Assembly (NCBI RefSeq): GCF_052324685.1
Contig: NC_135218.1
Coordinates: forward strand, 20,272,197 to 20,336,196
Reading direction: 5' to 3'
Source of the DNA: Brachyhypopomus gauderio
Lineage: Eukaryota > Chordata > Actinopteri > Gymnotiformes > Hypopomidae
DNA: 64,000 bases
The notes under the pieces were generated by a model that saw only the letters and a program-made list of their open reading frames with translations, was not told the origin of the DNA and ran no database searches. The first letter of the stretch is position 1. Each line of letters begins with the position of its first letter. Of this stretch, positions 12,301-24,591 are shown piece after piece. Both the position numbers and the translations under genes were made by a program.

Positions 12301-15300
12301 TGCAAATTAACAAAACATTGGGGATTCTGTCTCACTTGCTCTTACGTTCACACTTGTAAGTCTCTTCCAATGAAGATCTATTTAAATGTTTATCAAATAT
12401 AAAATCCTATATAAATGTCCAACATAAATCTATAAATGTGACGGTGGCATTGAGGGGCGAGATACAAGTGTGGTTACAGAGGCTTTATTTTCCAAAGCAG
12501 TAAAGTAAGGCAGGCGCTGTCAGTAAACCACTATCTGTAAAGTGCTGTCAGTAAAACGCTGCCAGAAAGGCGCTGTCAGTAAACCACTGTCTGTAAAGTG
12601 CTGTCAGTAAAATGCTGCCAGAAAGGCGTTGTCAGTAAACCACTGTCTGTAAAGTGCTGTCAGTAAAGTCGTGTATCATCGTGAAACAGGTGTCTTCTGT
12701 AGGTTGTCACCTGTGGGCTTTAGAAAGGGGAGAGAATAAAATAGCACAAATGAGGCATATGTTCATGTGATCAATATTCAGTTGACTGGGAGCTGGGCAG
12801 GTGTGGTGTCTGTTTCAGTGGCATGTCTCTCCTTCTGGTTGCCATGCACAACGTGACATTGGAATATTTGTAGTCAAATAAAATATAGAAAATGCACCAA
12901 AAGATCAGATATAAGTAATGTTTGAAAATCTTAATAAGCTTGCTCCATTTGACAATGAATTGAAGGCTAGGGTCAGAGATTACTTGATTGCACATATATT
13001 TTGTGGAAATAATTTGTAACAAATACTTTGTAAAAAATAAATAAATAAATAAATGCTTTGTCTTTGTGCATTATGATCTAGCATTCTCTTTGGAAGGCTC
13101 AAGAATCAGCTTTGCAGATGTTTTTCGTCTTGTGGCCTTTTATTGCATTAGCAGGTAAGCCACATGACATACCACCTCACCTCACAAGACCTTTCTTTGA
13201 GTGCTAAGTAGGAAATTACAAAATTAAGACCAAATGACAAAGAAAGTCTGAGCACCCATTCAGAATTCCATCTTTTTTGCCCTCTCTCCATATTTCTGTT
13301 CTGACCACATCTCATGGTTTCTTCTGGTTTCTTCTGAAGAGACATTCTACCTTTCACCCTCAAGCTCCCTGAAGCCATCAACTTGGCGACAACTCCTGCA
13401 GAGCTGAAGGGATTGGCCATGCTGGGAGCTGGTAATGAACCTGGATTTGGCTGGCAAATGCTACTACCACATCTAAGCACAGAACAAAAACACACTCCAC
13501 TCACGAACATTGTTCTTCCTCAAATAGTAATCTGATGCAAGGAAATTAACAGACTTGCAGAAATGTCTACTAATGTCTAATATTTAGTAATGTCTAGTAA
13601 TTTCTGCATACTGCTAAGATGGCATATTCACGTTCATAGTGTTCCTGACATAAAAGAATGAGCAAAAAGCATCATCATGCTGTTTTTGAAATGGTCTTTT
13701 TTTTTTTTTTGCTTAAACATAAAATGTAAAAGTTATACTTTTATGTAAGGTCTCACAAAGAATTAGTAAGAATCATCTCACCTACTGTGAAAGACATAAG
13801 ACTGATGTGTCCCTCTGTAATCATGGACTTGCTGCCATTGCTATAGTATTACTCACACTCCAATTACAGTTTCATTCCATGTTATTATTAGTGTTGCCAA
13901 GTGAGCATGACACAGATTAAATTAGCATCACAGAGAATGTGAATCTGACTTTACATAGAGGGTATAACTCTAGATACAGCTAAATGTGTATATTTTTTCA
14001 CTTATCAAGGGCTGTTTCTTCAAAGGTTATAACCAATCTGTATTTGTTATATTTCCTCTTAAAAGGCCTTATGGAGACTTGAACCAGTTCAGTGTGATTA
14101 CTATTTTTTTAGGCTTTTTATTGTGTACTTCCCATGACCAGAAGGGCCTATACATAATTAATAGAAATCGCTCAGTAACTGTTCTAGGACAATGGGCATG
14201 AAATGAAACTACGCCCACTGACAGAAGTGGCTGAGAAGGGGGAGGAGAAAGAGGAGGGAACATTCTGTAGTATATAAAGTTCACTGTCCACACAGATACT
14301 TTATTTTTAAGTAACTCACTGACTTTTGGGTGTGTTTATGTCTAGATGTTTGGTTAGCACTACTGAATCAGTGTACATAGCTGATAACAATGCATTTCTG
14401 AAGCCTAAAGAGACAGGACAGAACTGTTGATTCACATACATACATCCAAATGTACTATTAGCTATTAGTTTGAAGAAAAGCAAGTGTAAGTATATATTTG
14501 GATTAAGTGGATTCACTTGTTTAGATTTGTTACTTAGCATGCTATTATCTGGTTACTTCACTGTCTTTTTTTGTTTATTTACAGGTTTCTGGGATGCAGC
14601 TCTCTGTAGAAAACAGAAGACTCTGACTCCTTGTTTGCTGGTTCAGAACAAGATTCCTACCTTCCTGCACTGTGAACTATCGGCAACAAGGACACAGTGT
14701 CGGACGCTATCGGGATACAGAACCAAACAGGGTCAGCAGTGCCCTCCTCCTCTGCTAGCTCATACATGCACCATTAGTGCTAACAGCACGAGTGGCTCCA
14801 GTGAAGCGCTGTCCTTCTTCAATCCACTTTTTCTCCAGACACACCAACGGCTCACGGGAAACAGCATCAGAGTGACTCACAAAGACCTCTCCAAGCCTAA
14901 CTCAAAAGAAGCCGGTAACAAATCTCAACCCACTCCTCCACCCAGGCCTCCTCCTCCTCGCTGCCTGCCTCGTCATTCGGGTCAAAAGAGAATACCCATG
15001 ACAGCTGCGTGTGACAGAACCAATCACAGCCCAGCACAGAAACACGAACCCACAAGCTCTATGGGACCTAAACACAGCAGTCCAAAAAAGCTTCATTCAC
15101 CTCCTCTTTCTCCTCCTCCACAAAAGCAGCCAGGCACTGACAGTCACTGCAGCACTATGGCTCTGGATGACGAGAACATGGCCAGGGCCTTGTACCAAGC
15201 CAGCAATGTTCAAAAGGCACCTCCAACTTGTACTGGTACAAAGGTACTTCATATGGAGCACTGTTGTGGAAAAGCAGAGTCAAGACAAGAATCAAGTGAT

Positions 15301-17114
15301 CTAAGTACATTTACGTCCTCCTCTGATTGCCTGGACTCACCCCTCATCCCTTTCAACTTTGATCGGTTCCTTAGCCCAGACCAAGGCCTCATAGACAATA
15401 GCAGTGATGAGGATAAAGACGAGGAAGAGGAGGACGACTATGGGGCAGGACTTCAGAGGGACCTGCACCTGCGACTACATGCCTCACAGAACTCCAGGAG
15501 GCTCCTGATGATGGGAGAAGTGGAGATTCATTCGGGATCACTCCTGATCCTGCCGCGGGCACTATTGGGACAGTTACATAAGGTCAGGGGTGTCCTGGGT
15601 GTGCTAGCCACCCCTGAGAGACGAGCTGTGCGGCGCATTGTGGAACTGTCAAGAAACAAAAGCTCTTATTTTGGCTGCCTGGTACAGGACTATGTAAGCT
15701 TTGTGCAGGAGAACCAGAGCTGCCACATGTCTGGTCTGGACTTGCTGCAAACCATCAGACAGTTCATGACCCAGATGAAGGCCTACTTGATACAGGGCTC
15801 TGAGCTGAATCCTCCCATTGAATCCCTCATACCTGAGGACCAGATTGGTAAATATTCTGGATTGTCATAATAAAGTCATTATTATTTGTATTTGATGGTA
15901 TAGTGTAAAAACAGTAAAAGCAAAAGACGCAGAAAAGTAATTATATTATTATTATAAGTAATTATTATTTTTACATGATTTACTTTACCATCTGTTTTTG
16001 CTGTTAACTATAAATTAGAAATAAGTCCATTCCTTGGTGAGCTTGTATCATATCTAAATAACCAGTCTAAATATATGCGTACTTGTTTTGATGGCTGTGA
16101 AAGAAATAGCTAAATATGAGAAGTGTGTGGCAAGCAATTTGTGCTTAGTACATAAGAGGAAAAAAAAGACTATGTGACAGTGGCAGTAACATTACTCTGA
16201 ATTTTGGATTAGTTCACCACTAGATTTTTGTCCTTAATCAAACAGCCGTAATCAGGGAGTTGAGTTCTAGTACCAGGCTAGTACCAGATGTAACCATTTT
16301 TGTTGTTCTTTATTTTCTGCGTTTTGGGCTTCTTTTTTTACATTTTGATAAATCTAGTACATCACTCGTGTTTAAGAAAAAAGAGAAAACAAACAGATGC
16401 TCTGTGCAAAGGTGCCAGTGAATGCTAATGAATACTGACAGTGTGAGATATTTGACTGTTTTGTATTGAATTTTGCCACAAGTATAGATGGTGAAGCAAA
16501 CAATAATATAAATTATATTATAATAAATATACTGATCAAGCAGCAATCACATTAACCTTATATAATTAAATTCATAAACTATACAGTGTTCATTCCAGTT
16601 AATTTGCTGTGCCTAAAACTGTAGCTGTACAGCAGTATGGAGCACTAGTATGTTTTAAACTTCTCAAATTCTATTATTTTGCATTTTCCCACATGTGTTG
16701 TCCAAGTTCCTACATTGGTATTTTCTTAGGAAAAGTGCAGTTGAGAACTAACATTTCTCCTCTCACAGATGTGGTACTAGAGAGAGCTATGCACAAGTGT
16801 GTGCTGAAGCCTCTGCATGGCTCAGTGAATACGGCACTGCACGAGTTGCAGGTCAGCAGTGGCATATGGCAGCAGCTGCAAGAGAACCTGCTCTTAGCCA
16901 AGGCCAAGCAACCAAGAGAGCTGGGAGTAGACACGTTGCAGTTGCCAGACTTCCATGTCATCGAGTGCATCCGACGTAAACTCCGCTCCATGTGCAAGAT
17001 GTATTCACCAGAGAGAAAGGTCACAGTGCTACTGCGTGTATGCAAGCTTATCTACAGCGCTATGCAGAATCACTTAGGTGAGTCTGGGAAATATGTGTGT
17101 ATTTGTGTGTGTGT

Positions 17115-17206
<92 letters not shown>

Positions 17207-20200
17207 ATAATGTTTGAAATAAGCTAAACAATAATGCACTGTACTGTTACATTGTGTCATCATTGCAGAAAATTAAGCTATAAATGTCTTGGCTAAAGTG
17301 CTGATTAGAAAATGAAGACTTTCTGTTTGTAAATCTGATAGCCTTTTTCTTTATGCTTTATGACAGGCAGCTTGTGTGGAGCTGATGATTTCTTACCCAT
17401 GCTGACCTATGTTTTGGCTCAGTGTGACATGCCTCAGCTAGACATAGAGGTCCAGTATATGATGGAGCTCCTGGACCCCTCTCTACTTCACGGAGAAGGT
17501 AAGTGTCATGGATATACCATCATAATCTACTGTCTCTACTGTCTAATGTCTAATTCTCACACTTCAGCTCACTCAGCTGTATACAAACATACTGATGTAT
17601 CTTTGATAGATAAAAGTTGCTAAAGCAGTAAATATATTACTAGTGCAGTTCATACATTGTGGTAGTTGAAATTACAATTTTATATTGCTGAAGTGTGAGA
17701 ATGTATACAGTACATAAAAATGATCAGCTATAGACAGAACACTATTAACTCAATTCATCCATATTACACAGAGGAAAAATAATAAGATGAAACAGGAAAA
17801 CTGTCAACTCAATAATTTGCTACAGAGAACATGGCCTCTTTGAAAGCTTCAGTTAAGTTACTCATACTATAATGCTTTAGCCTAAAATATAGACGTTTTG
17901 TAGTTATAGTCCCATACTGCCACCTACCTGAAGGCCATGAAAACATCCTCTGCATACTTGGCAGTAGGCATTATTCTGTATCCAAATATGCTTCAGTTTT
18001 TTTAATTCATGTTCCAACCCACTGCGTAGGTCAAGGGTCAGGAACCTATGGCTCATGAGCCAGATGTGGCTCTTTTGATTACTGCATCTGACTTACAGAT
18101 AAATCTTAGTTGACTCAATATTTCCTAACATGATAAGTAATTAATAATTCCATGTACACGTAAATACATTACAAAAATCACAGTATTAAAAATAAAGTTC
18201 AAAATGTAAAACCTTTTAATAAATTTTAATCCATATATCTATTTTCTACCACACCTGTTCAGGGTTGCGGGTGGCTTGAGCCAAAAACTCAACTTTTATT
18301 AGATAAACAAATTGAGTCAGCCCTATCCGGACGGGATTAGTTTCTCAGGGGGTCCTGGGGTAATTTTCTCTTTTACGGGGGGTCCTCTGTGATTTTAATC
18401 CCGTCCGGAACGAGCATGTCCGTGTTTTTCTCAGACGTCCTCAGAGAAAATTACAGGCGGAATTACCTACTGTTTTTCGCTGTACTCCGTGGTCGTCTGG
18501 TAATTTTAGTCCCGTCCGGATCCACATGTCTGAGTTTATACATGCAGACATCACCTCGCGTTTAATAAAACAGCTATATGTCCACTGCCACGCACCGTAG
18601 TTACACGTTGGGCGCGCGTTTTCACGGAGATCCACGTAAAGACAGCGGCGAGCGAAAATGGATTTACTGGATTTTTAAATGGATTTATTTTATTTTATTT
18701 AACGGATTTATTTAGCTATTTACATTCATTAGCGATTTTTTATAATGTGTTTTCTGTATTGGTTTAACAAAATAGCTTAACTTAAACGGAGATCTTAAAT
18801 GCTGAACTGAACAGTAGTAAAGTTAAAAGTTAAAAAGGAATCATCAGAGTTGGCAGTGTGACATTATTAAACATGCTATCACGTGACAAGGCGATGTCAT
18901 GTGACCGAGAAAGCCAAAAACTCACGGGTCCTCCTGTTTTTTCAATTGCTGTCCGGATGCAAGAGTTTTATCACTGAGTACAAGGGTGAAATATTTTTCA
19001 CAGACGTCCCCCTGAAAAACTAATCCCGTCCGGATAGGGCTATTGTCAGCTAATTTTATGCAGCACAAAGCCTTTTGACGAAGAATGCGATAAAAAGAAA
19101 ACATTTGATTCAGAATGGCAGTCGCAAAATGATTTTGGGCAAAACGTTGCCTGCAGAGGGCCATATGTAGCTTATAAATGTAATCAATCAAACAATCAAT
19201 CAAAATTTGTTTATGCAGCGCTCTTTACAACAGTTGTTGTCATAAAGCAGCTTTACAAGTGTCCGAGTCCAAGCCCCCAGTGAGCAAGCCAAGGGCGACT
19301 TGGCTTGCTCAATGGGGGCTTGGACTCGGACACTTGTAAAGTGACAGATAAGTGGCAAAGAAAAACTCCCTAAGAGCATGAGGAAGAAACCTTGAAAGGA
19401 ACCAAGACTCAGGAAGGAACACATCCTCCTCTGGCCGACACCGGTCACCATAACAACGGTAGAAAAACAAAGAAAAGATGGGAAGAATAAATAAATCTCA
19501 CCTTTGTGTGTAATTATATACATGTTATATTTAGTCCTAAACATCTTGGTGGTTGGTAATAGTAGTCATAGCAGGGGAGAATTTGGGATGGTGAGAGGGT
19601 CCAGGGCATTGGGTGTATCCTTCATCCACAACTGGTTAGTTAGGGCTGTGGGTTGATCCTTCATCATAGCTGGTTGGGCAGGAGGTGGCTGGTCCAAGAT
19701 GGATCTCGGGAAAGGCTCGTCTCTCCTTGTCTCAGTATTTCTCGGGTAGGCGGGCAGCCATATGGAAAAAGAAAAATGGAAAACGGAAAATTAGCTCTGT
19801 ATGGGATCATATGCGGGACAGATGAAATTTAAAATTTCTGGAGTGTGGCAGCAACTCCGGCATTAAATTATTACAGCCTAGCTAAAAAGGCAGAACCAGA
19901 AGGTAACACAGACTCGGGAGAATCCTGAGACATTGGCATCCATCCACTACACTAGGGGTGTCAAACTCATTTTGGTCTGGGGGCCACATACAACTTAATC
20001 GGATCGCAAGGGGGCCAAACCAGTAAACTCATTCCAAAATTACATGGAACTAACAATAAGTCCCATTTTTTTCTTTGTATTAGGGCAAATAAGTAAATGA
20101 TAAAAACCTTTATATGAAATGAATTGTTCTTTTTATGTATATGCAATTTCAACAACACTTTTATTCAGTTAAACATTTATTTAAGTGCATTATGCACTCT

Positions 20201-23200
20201 TGAAAAATCCGACACTCTGTGACCACTTTTCTCTTTTTTGACAAAGACATTTCACTTAATGTGCCAGGTCAACAGAAAAAGCGGGTAAAGTGATAGAACT
20301 GACTTAAACACGCACCTAGCAGACAATATAGGAGCTGCAGATTTAAAATAAAATTGAGTTTATTCTTCTTTAATAATGCAGGTTTATTCCACGGGCTGGA
20401 CTGAACCCTCTGGCGAGCCGGTCCCAGTTTACCATAAAACCCTTTGCCCATGAACCCCTGGATCTGTACCTTTATCTAAGGGCGTACTCACACTAGGCTC
20501 TGTGATCCGGGCCCGGGCACGGTTCCCTGCCAAAGCGCAGTTCGTTTGGCTAGTGTGAGCGCTCCAACCGTGCCCGGGCCCGGATCAGTTAACCGTGCTC
20601 GGGCCCGCTTGAAGAGGTGGGCCAGGGCACGATTCATGTGGACTCGGGCACGGTTCGCTTCTAGTGTGAGCGCTATCCGTGCCCGGGCCCGCTTGGTGCC
20701 TCGTCTGGTTCATTTCGCTGGAACTCAAACATGACGTCAGTGATGCGACGCTCACGTTAAACAGTCATAGCGGCAAAGCGATTAGCAGACAATCGTTGTG
20801 TTAAATTATCGATAAATCTGTGCTTGCACCGTGTTTCTGCACTCCCAAAACGACTCCAAAAATACAATAAAAAGAGAATCGTGAACTCCATAGTGTTGTG
20901 CGAGTGCGCTTTTTTTCCAAATAAAGTCACGTTGTGATGACGTAAGCGTGCTCGGGCCGGCTTGATGAAGCCAGTGTGAGTGCAGGCCAGAGGGGGAGTG
21001 GGGAAGGGGGATAACCGGGCCCCAGCACGGAACCAGCAAACCGTGCCTAGTGTGAGTACGCCCTAAGGGGGCACATTAATTACGAAACACTAAACTAAAT
21101 AAGTAAAATTTCAACCTAGACTTAAAGACTGAGACTGTGTCAGAGTCCCAAACACATTCTGGTAGGTTATTCCATAGTTGGGGGGCCTTATAAGAAAAGG
21201 CTCTTCCCCCTTATTAATTGTTGGAACTAATAAGAGGCCAGCACCCTGTGATCGTAGTGGATGTGAAGGTTCAAAATAAGAGTTCCTGGAGGTAATCAGG
21301 AGCAAGCCCGTACAGTGCTTTATAAATCAGTAGAATAATTTTTTAGTCAATACGGAATTTAACTGGGAGCCAATGCAGGGCTGATAGGACTGGCCTGATA
21401 TGATTGAATTCTCTAGTTCTAGTCAGAACTCTCGCTGTGGCATTTTGAACTATTTGAAGTTTATTTAGATTCCTATATGAGCATCCTGACAGTAATGAGT
21501 TACAGTAGCCTAATCTTGAGCTAACAAAGGCGTGTACCAATTTTTCTGCATCATGCTGTGATAATGCATTTCTTAGCTTGGCAATGTTGCGGAGATGTAA
21601 AAAAGCTATCCTAGTAGTATTTATCTATGTATTTATCATATGATAGGTCAGAGTTGAGTATGATTTTTGGCTACTATGCCAGGGGTTATGGGGTAGTCTG
21701 CGAGATTTAGCATTAGATCTGGTATTTTCTGTCTTGCGGCCTTTGGGCCCAAAAGGAGAACTTCCGTTTTGGTCCTAAGATGGAGCCTTGCGGGACTCCA
21801 TATTTCACTTTTGTGCATTGGGACGGAATATTATTGAGCTCTACATACTGATAGCGATTAGTTAAGTAAGATTTAAACCATGAAAGAACTGTGCTGTGGA
21901 AAGAGATTCCAACCCAGCTTTCTAACCGTTCTATCAAGATCCTGTGATCTATTGTGTCGAAAGCTGTGCTAAGATCCTGAAGCACTAGTACAGATACATA
22001 GCCTTGATCTGAGGCAAGATCATTTGTTACTTTAACTAGGGCTGTTTCAGTACTGTGGTGGGGCCTAAATCCAGATTGGAACTTTTCAAATATGTGATTC
22101 CTTTGCAGATATAAGCATAATTGCTGGGCTACAACTTTTTCTATGGTCTTGGATATAAATTATATGTTCGAAATGGGTCTATAATTAGATAGTACAGTTG
22201 GATCAAAATTTGGTTTCTTGATCAGAGGTTTATTGATCGCTAATTTACAGGATTAAACATTAAATGTAACTACTCCTTAAATAATAACTGAATTCCTTAT
22301 TCAAGTTACAAATATTACATATATATATTTACATGTAGATGTAAAAAAAAGATGTAAAAAAATGTTTGCTTGTTGCTGTTATTATAGCATGTCCTTTTCA
22401 TTTGTTAGATTATCAAACCCACATTACCCCATCAATCAACGATCAAACTATCCAAGTGAATAAAAGAAAAATAACATAAAAAATATCACATTTACTTTGT
22501 TCAAAACTTTAAATATCAAATAAGTGTGAAAATAGCAATTGTGCTTCAAACATGCTCCCTCTGAAAAATACTTTGAAACGTGGGCAATTTCTTCAGCCAC
22601 AACAAAGCTAGCTTTTACTGCTTTTACTTTATTTGACCCGCGGGCCTTGAGTACCTCTGCCTTAGACAGTAGCCTAGAGCCATTTAGCTTTATGTATGCA
22701 TTAATGAACTTTTAAAACTATTTTAACAACTTTCAACTTTAGGTGGATACTATCTCACAAGTGCATATGGAGCCATGTCTCTGATTAAGAACTTCCAGGA
22801 GGATCAGGCTGCTTATATTCTCAACTCTGCCACACGCAACACATTGCACCAGTGGCACCAAAGGCGCACAATTGAAGGAAACCTTCCTTCTGTGGAAGAC
22901 TTCCAGGTATTGTAATACCGCATGTGATGGTTGTTGCTTTTGTGTTGTTAATATTGCGATACTTTAAACGTTTATGTGCATGTGTTTAGAATTTCCTCAG
23001 AGTGGCTCTACAAGATGTCACCAACGGCTGCACAGCTAAAACTTTGCAAGTGCATCCCTACGATACCACGGAAGAGGTCAGCCGCCTCTGTGCCCACAAA
23101 TTCCGTGTGACCGATCCAGAAAACTATGCCCTCTTCCTCTTCACAGATGACAGTAGTCAGCAGCTGGCCCCAGACACGTACCCTCAGTGGATTAAAGCAG

Positions 23201-23283
23201 AGTTCCAGAGCCGCCCTCATCCCCAGACCTTCCATTTTGTGTATAGGAGACTGCCAAATCCCAGCAGCTGTGTTCAAGACTGA
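9337..23283 (+). CDS. rin2: Ras and Rab interactor 2 (Rab5 GEF), complete, 11 coding exons
   Basis: Coding exons: 9337-9396, 10793-10896, 11164-11347, 11472-11583, 13082-13154, 13340-13431, 14585-15847, 16769-17077, 17367-17498, 22743-22906, 22990-23283. Frame is kept at all junctions, giving 928 aa (human RIN2 895). The N-terminal [20 protein letters not shown] matches RIN2 rather than RIN1 or RIN3. Regions in order are an SH2 domain (about 95-190, with FLVRRSS), proline-rich PPPRPPPP near 320, an acidic [11 protein letters not shown] run, an RH domain (about 500-625), a VPS9 domain (about 640-800, with GADDFLP and [19 protein letters not shown]) and a RA domain at the C-terminus. RIN proteins bind active Ras and activate Rab5 on endosomes. 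Position next to smim26-dtd1 agrees with human 20p11. Two in-frame ATGs (9337, 9343) could start it. Intron 9 (5.2 kb) is packed with transposons. Confidence 0.93.
12432..12760. repeat. LTR-like segment with 56-bp tandem repeat
   Basis: In rin2 intron 4, a TGTGACGGTGGC start like that of the solo LTR at 31167 is followed by a tandem array with period 56 bp. Units begin at 12513, 12569 and 12625 (GGCGCTGTCAGTAAACCACT type) and differ by only a few bases, and the array decays after about 12668. The assignment as an LTR is tentative because I found no clear right end. Confidence 0.5.
14205..14300 (+). promoter_or_regulatory. Possible internal TATA promoter in rin2 intron 6
   Basis: A GC/purine-rich stretch (GAAGGGGGAGGAGAAAGAGG) is followed by TATATAAAG at 14271-14279, about 300 bp before the largest rin2 exon. 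The downstream frame is open from an ATG at 14470 through the end of the intron into exon 7. A transcript from here could encode an SH2-less RIN2. This is sequence resemblance only. Confidence 0.3.
17117..17205. repeat. (TG)n(GA)n microsatellite, rin2 intron 8
   Basis: About 67 bp of TG followed by about 22 bp of GA, beginning some 40 bp after the exon 8 donor at 17078. Confidence 0.95.
18040..18260. mobile_element. hAT-like terminal fragment
   Basis: The words GGAACCTATGGCTCATGAGC and CAGATGTGGCTCTTTTGAT resemble one end of a widespread vertebrate hAT family. The other end was not found nearby, so this is a partial copy inside rin2 intron 9. Confidence 0.4.
18319..19041. mobile_element. 723-bp terminal-inverted-repeat transposon (non-autonomous)
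   Basis: The ends form inverted repeats of about 34 bp: AGCCCTATCCGGACGGGATT at the left and its complement AATCCCGTCCGGATAGGGCT at the right, with one mismatch over the longer arms. The motif CCCGTCCGGA recurs inside near 18403 and 18511. No transposase frame is visible. A target-site duplication is not evident and I cannot assign the superfamily. Confidence 0.8.
19251..19341. repeat. Near-perfect inverted repeat, 43-bp arms
   Basis: Arms 19251-19293 and 19299-19341 are complementary with one mismatch and a 5-base loop (GGCGA). It was created by inverted duplication of the LINE 3' end motif (CCGAGTCCAAGCCCCCAGTG). In rin2 pre-mRNA it would fold as a long hairpin. Confidence 0.9.
19952..20398. 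mobile_element. hAT-like fragment
   Basis: It starts with AGGGGTGTCAAACTCATTTT and CTGGGGGCCACA, typical of one end of vertebrate hAT elements. LINE sequence resumes after about 20399 (AACCCTCTGGCGAGCC). A similar opposite-type end (CCCGCGGGCCTTGAGTACCT) occurs near 22640. Confidence 0.5.
20479..21064. mobile_element. 586-bp MITE with 20-bp terminal inverted repeats
   Basis: The left end AGGGCGTACTCACACTAGGC (20479-20498) is the exact complement of the right end (21045-21064). Inside, GTGCCCGGGCCC/CGTGCTCGGGCC words and CTAGTGTGAGCGC recur several times, making it strikingly GC-rich for this window. No long frame and no clear target duplication. It sits inside the L2-like LINE. Confidence 0.9.
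22262..22660. mobile_element. Probable DNA-transposon remnant
   Basis: AT-rich, ending in GACCCGCGGGCCTTGAGTACC, which resembles the terminal region of a hAT family. It lies between the LINE and rin2 exon 10. Confidence 0.35.
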
Positions 23284-24590
23284 GCAATGATTTTTTTGGA
23301 CTGAGCTAGTTAATATGGAAGGTTGTGGTGATGTCAAGCCATGTGAAGCAATACAGCTAAAAAGAGATACATTACTTTCTCTTGGATCCTTGAACTTGAT
23401 AAATATAGATGATAAAATGAGATATATTCTATGTCCTACTGAATCATTGCTACCATCAAGTATTGTCAAACAAAAATTCTGAACAAGAACATTTCAATAT
23501 TCACAAAATGCAAAAACTGTATAATTTAAACTCATATACTCCTGGGCAACAAAAAAGGGCCAAACCCCAAATTACATAATAGTAAGCTTTTAAAGGTCTC
23601 AACAGCAAATCAGAAAAGCTTTAACACCCAGGCATGTATTAATTTGAAATTTATATTAAGGTTAAATATTTTCATGCTTTTATCTTTGTATATAAGAAGA
23701 CTATGTAACTGAAGTTCACTGTTTTCAGTTTTTCTTCCAAACAATGCTGCAGCAAGTTTATTTTCTGACCAGTCATTTGTTGCCTGAACAATTCAATATA
23801 ATTTTGCGCTTGGCTCATTTTTTGCCAAGAATGAATAATAGTTCTAGGAGAAACCGAAAAAGTTATTTAACAAAAAGTTATTCTTTTTGTGAAAAAGATT
23901 TGTAGATTGTGGGACAAGGGATAATTATAGTAGGAATAGAAGACTATTCCTTCATTTTCAGAGCCTTGAGGATTCTCCAGACCTTTCCAATGGAGTTTTG
24001 ATCAGGTTGATTCTGTGACTTGTAAATCATTCTAATGGAATGTGTTGAAGGAAGGTAAAATACATTGAGGCTGCTATTGTTCAGAAATGTCATGGATAAG
24101 GTTAGTTAGGCCATTAATCCTATGCAAAAGGAGTTTAAAATTGTTCCACCAACATATCTGCTTCTTGCCTATTGGTTGCATCTCCAAGTTTAAGTTTCAA
24201 GAGCCTATGGCTGTGGTCTAATGAGAGTAGTCTTCAAATTACTTCAAAGGACTGGCCCGAGCATGCAACAAACTACTGCAGTCTTCTCACTGTGTAACTG
24301 GGTAAAATACACATATTTTCCTTTGTTATTTCATTTTGGACTCAATTATTGCTCTGTAAATTAATAGAACTGTGTACTAATATGCCTGTAGATATTTTGA
24401 TTCCCATAGTTTTAATTATTAAGGCCTACAACCATTTTGTTAGTGTTTATGTATGCTTTCTGAACTTCCATTTGTTAATAGATAAGTAAGTAAATTTGAC
24501 ATGTTTTTAATTATCAGAGTAGAAATTCACATTTTAAAATAGAAAATCATACATGACCAGTTCAACTTAATACTGATTTCTCAAGTAAAA
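23284..24590. other. rin2 3' UTR and downstream intergenic DNA
   Basis: No gene or clear repeat is recognised. It presumably includes the rin2 3' UTR. No strong AATAAA is seen close to the stop codon, so the transcript end is unknown. Confidence 0.4.
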
Positions 24591-24591
24591 T

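Larger units (their letters stand above)
19185..22260 (-). mobile_element. L2/CR1-like LINE copy, disrupted
   Basis: Read on the minus strand, 21985-21713 encodes reverse-transcriptase motifs ([16 protein letters not shown] and [11 protein letters not shown]), and 21540-21343 encodes the LINE tail ([29 protein letters not shown]). The 3' end around 19200-19480 has the characteristic stretch complementary to AGCAAGCC..AAAAACTCCCT and terminates in a TCAA-type short repeat at about 19185. Stops and frameshifts make it inactive. It is interrupted by a hAT-like fragment (19952-20398), a MITE (20479-21064) and a local inverted duplication (19251-19341). It lies antisense to rin2 in intron 9. Confidence 0.8.

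Noticed and set aside
17060..17263. Long Thr-His or Cys-Val repeat frames over GT/CA arrays (also near 38454, 38526, 46784, 56221)
   Set aside because: They are translations of dinucleotide repeats, not genes.
9337..23283. Calling the gene rin3 or rin1
   Set aside because: The N-terminal [14 protein letters not shown] segment, the RH-VPS9 sequence and linkage to smim26-dtd1 fit RIN2 best.
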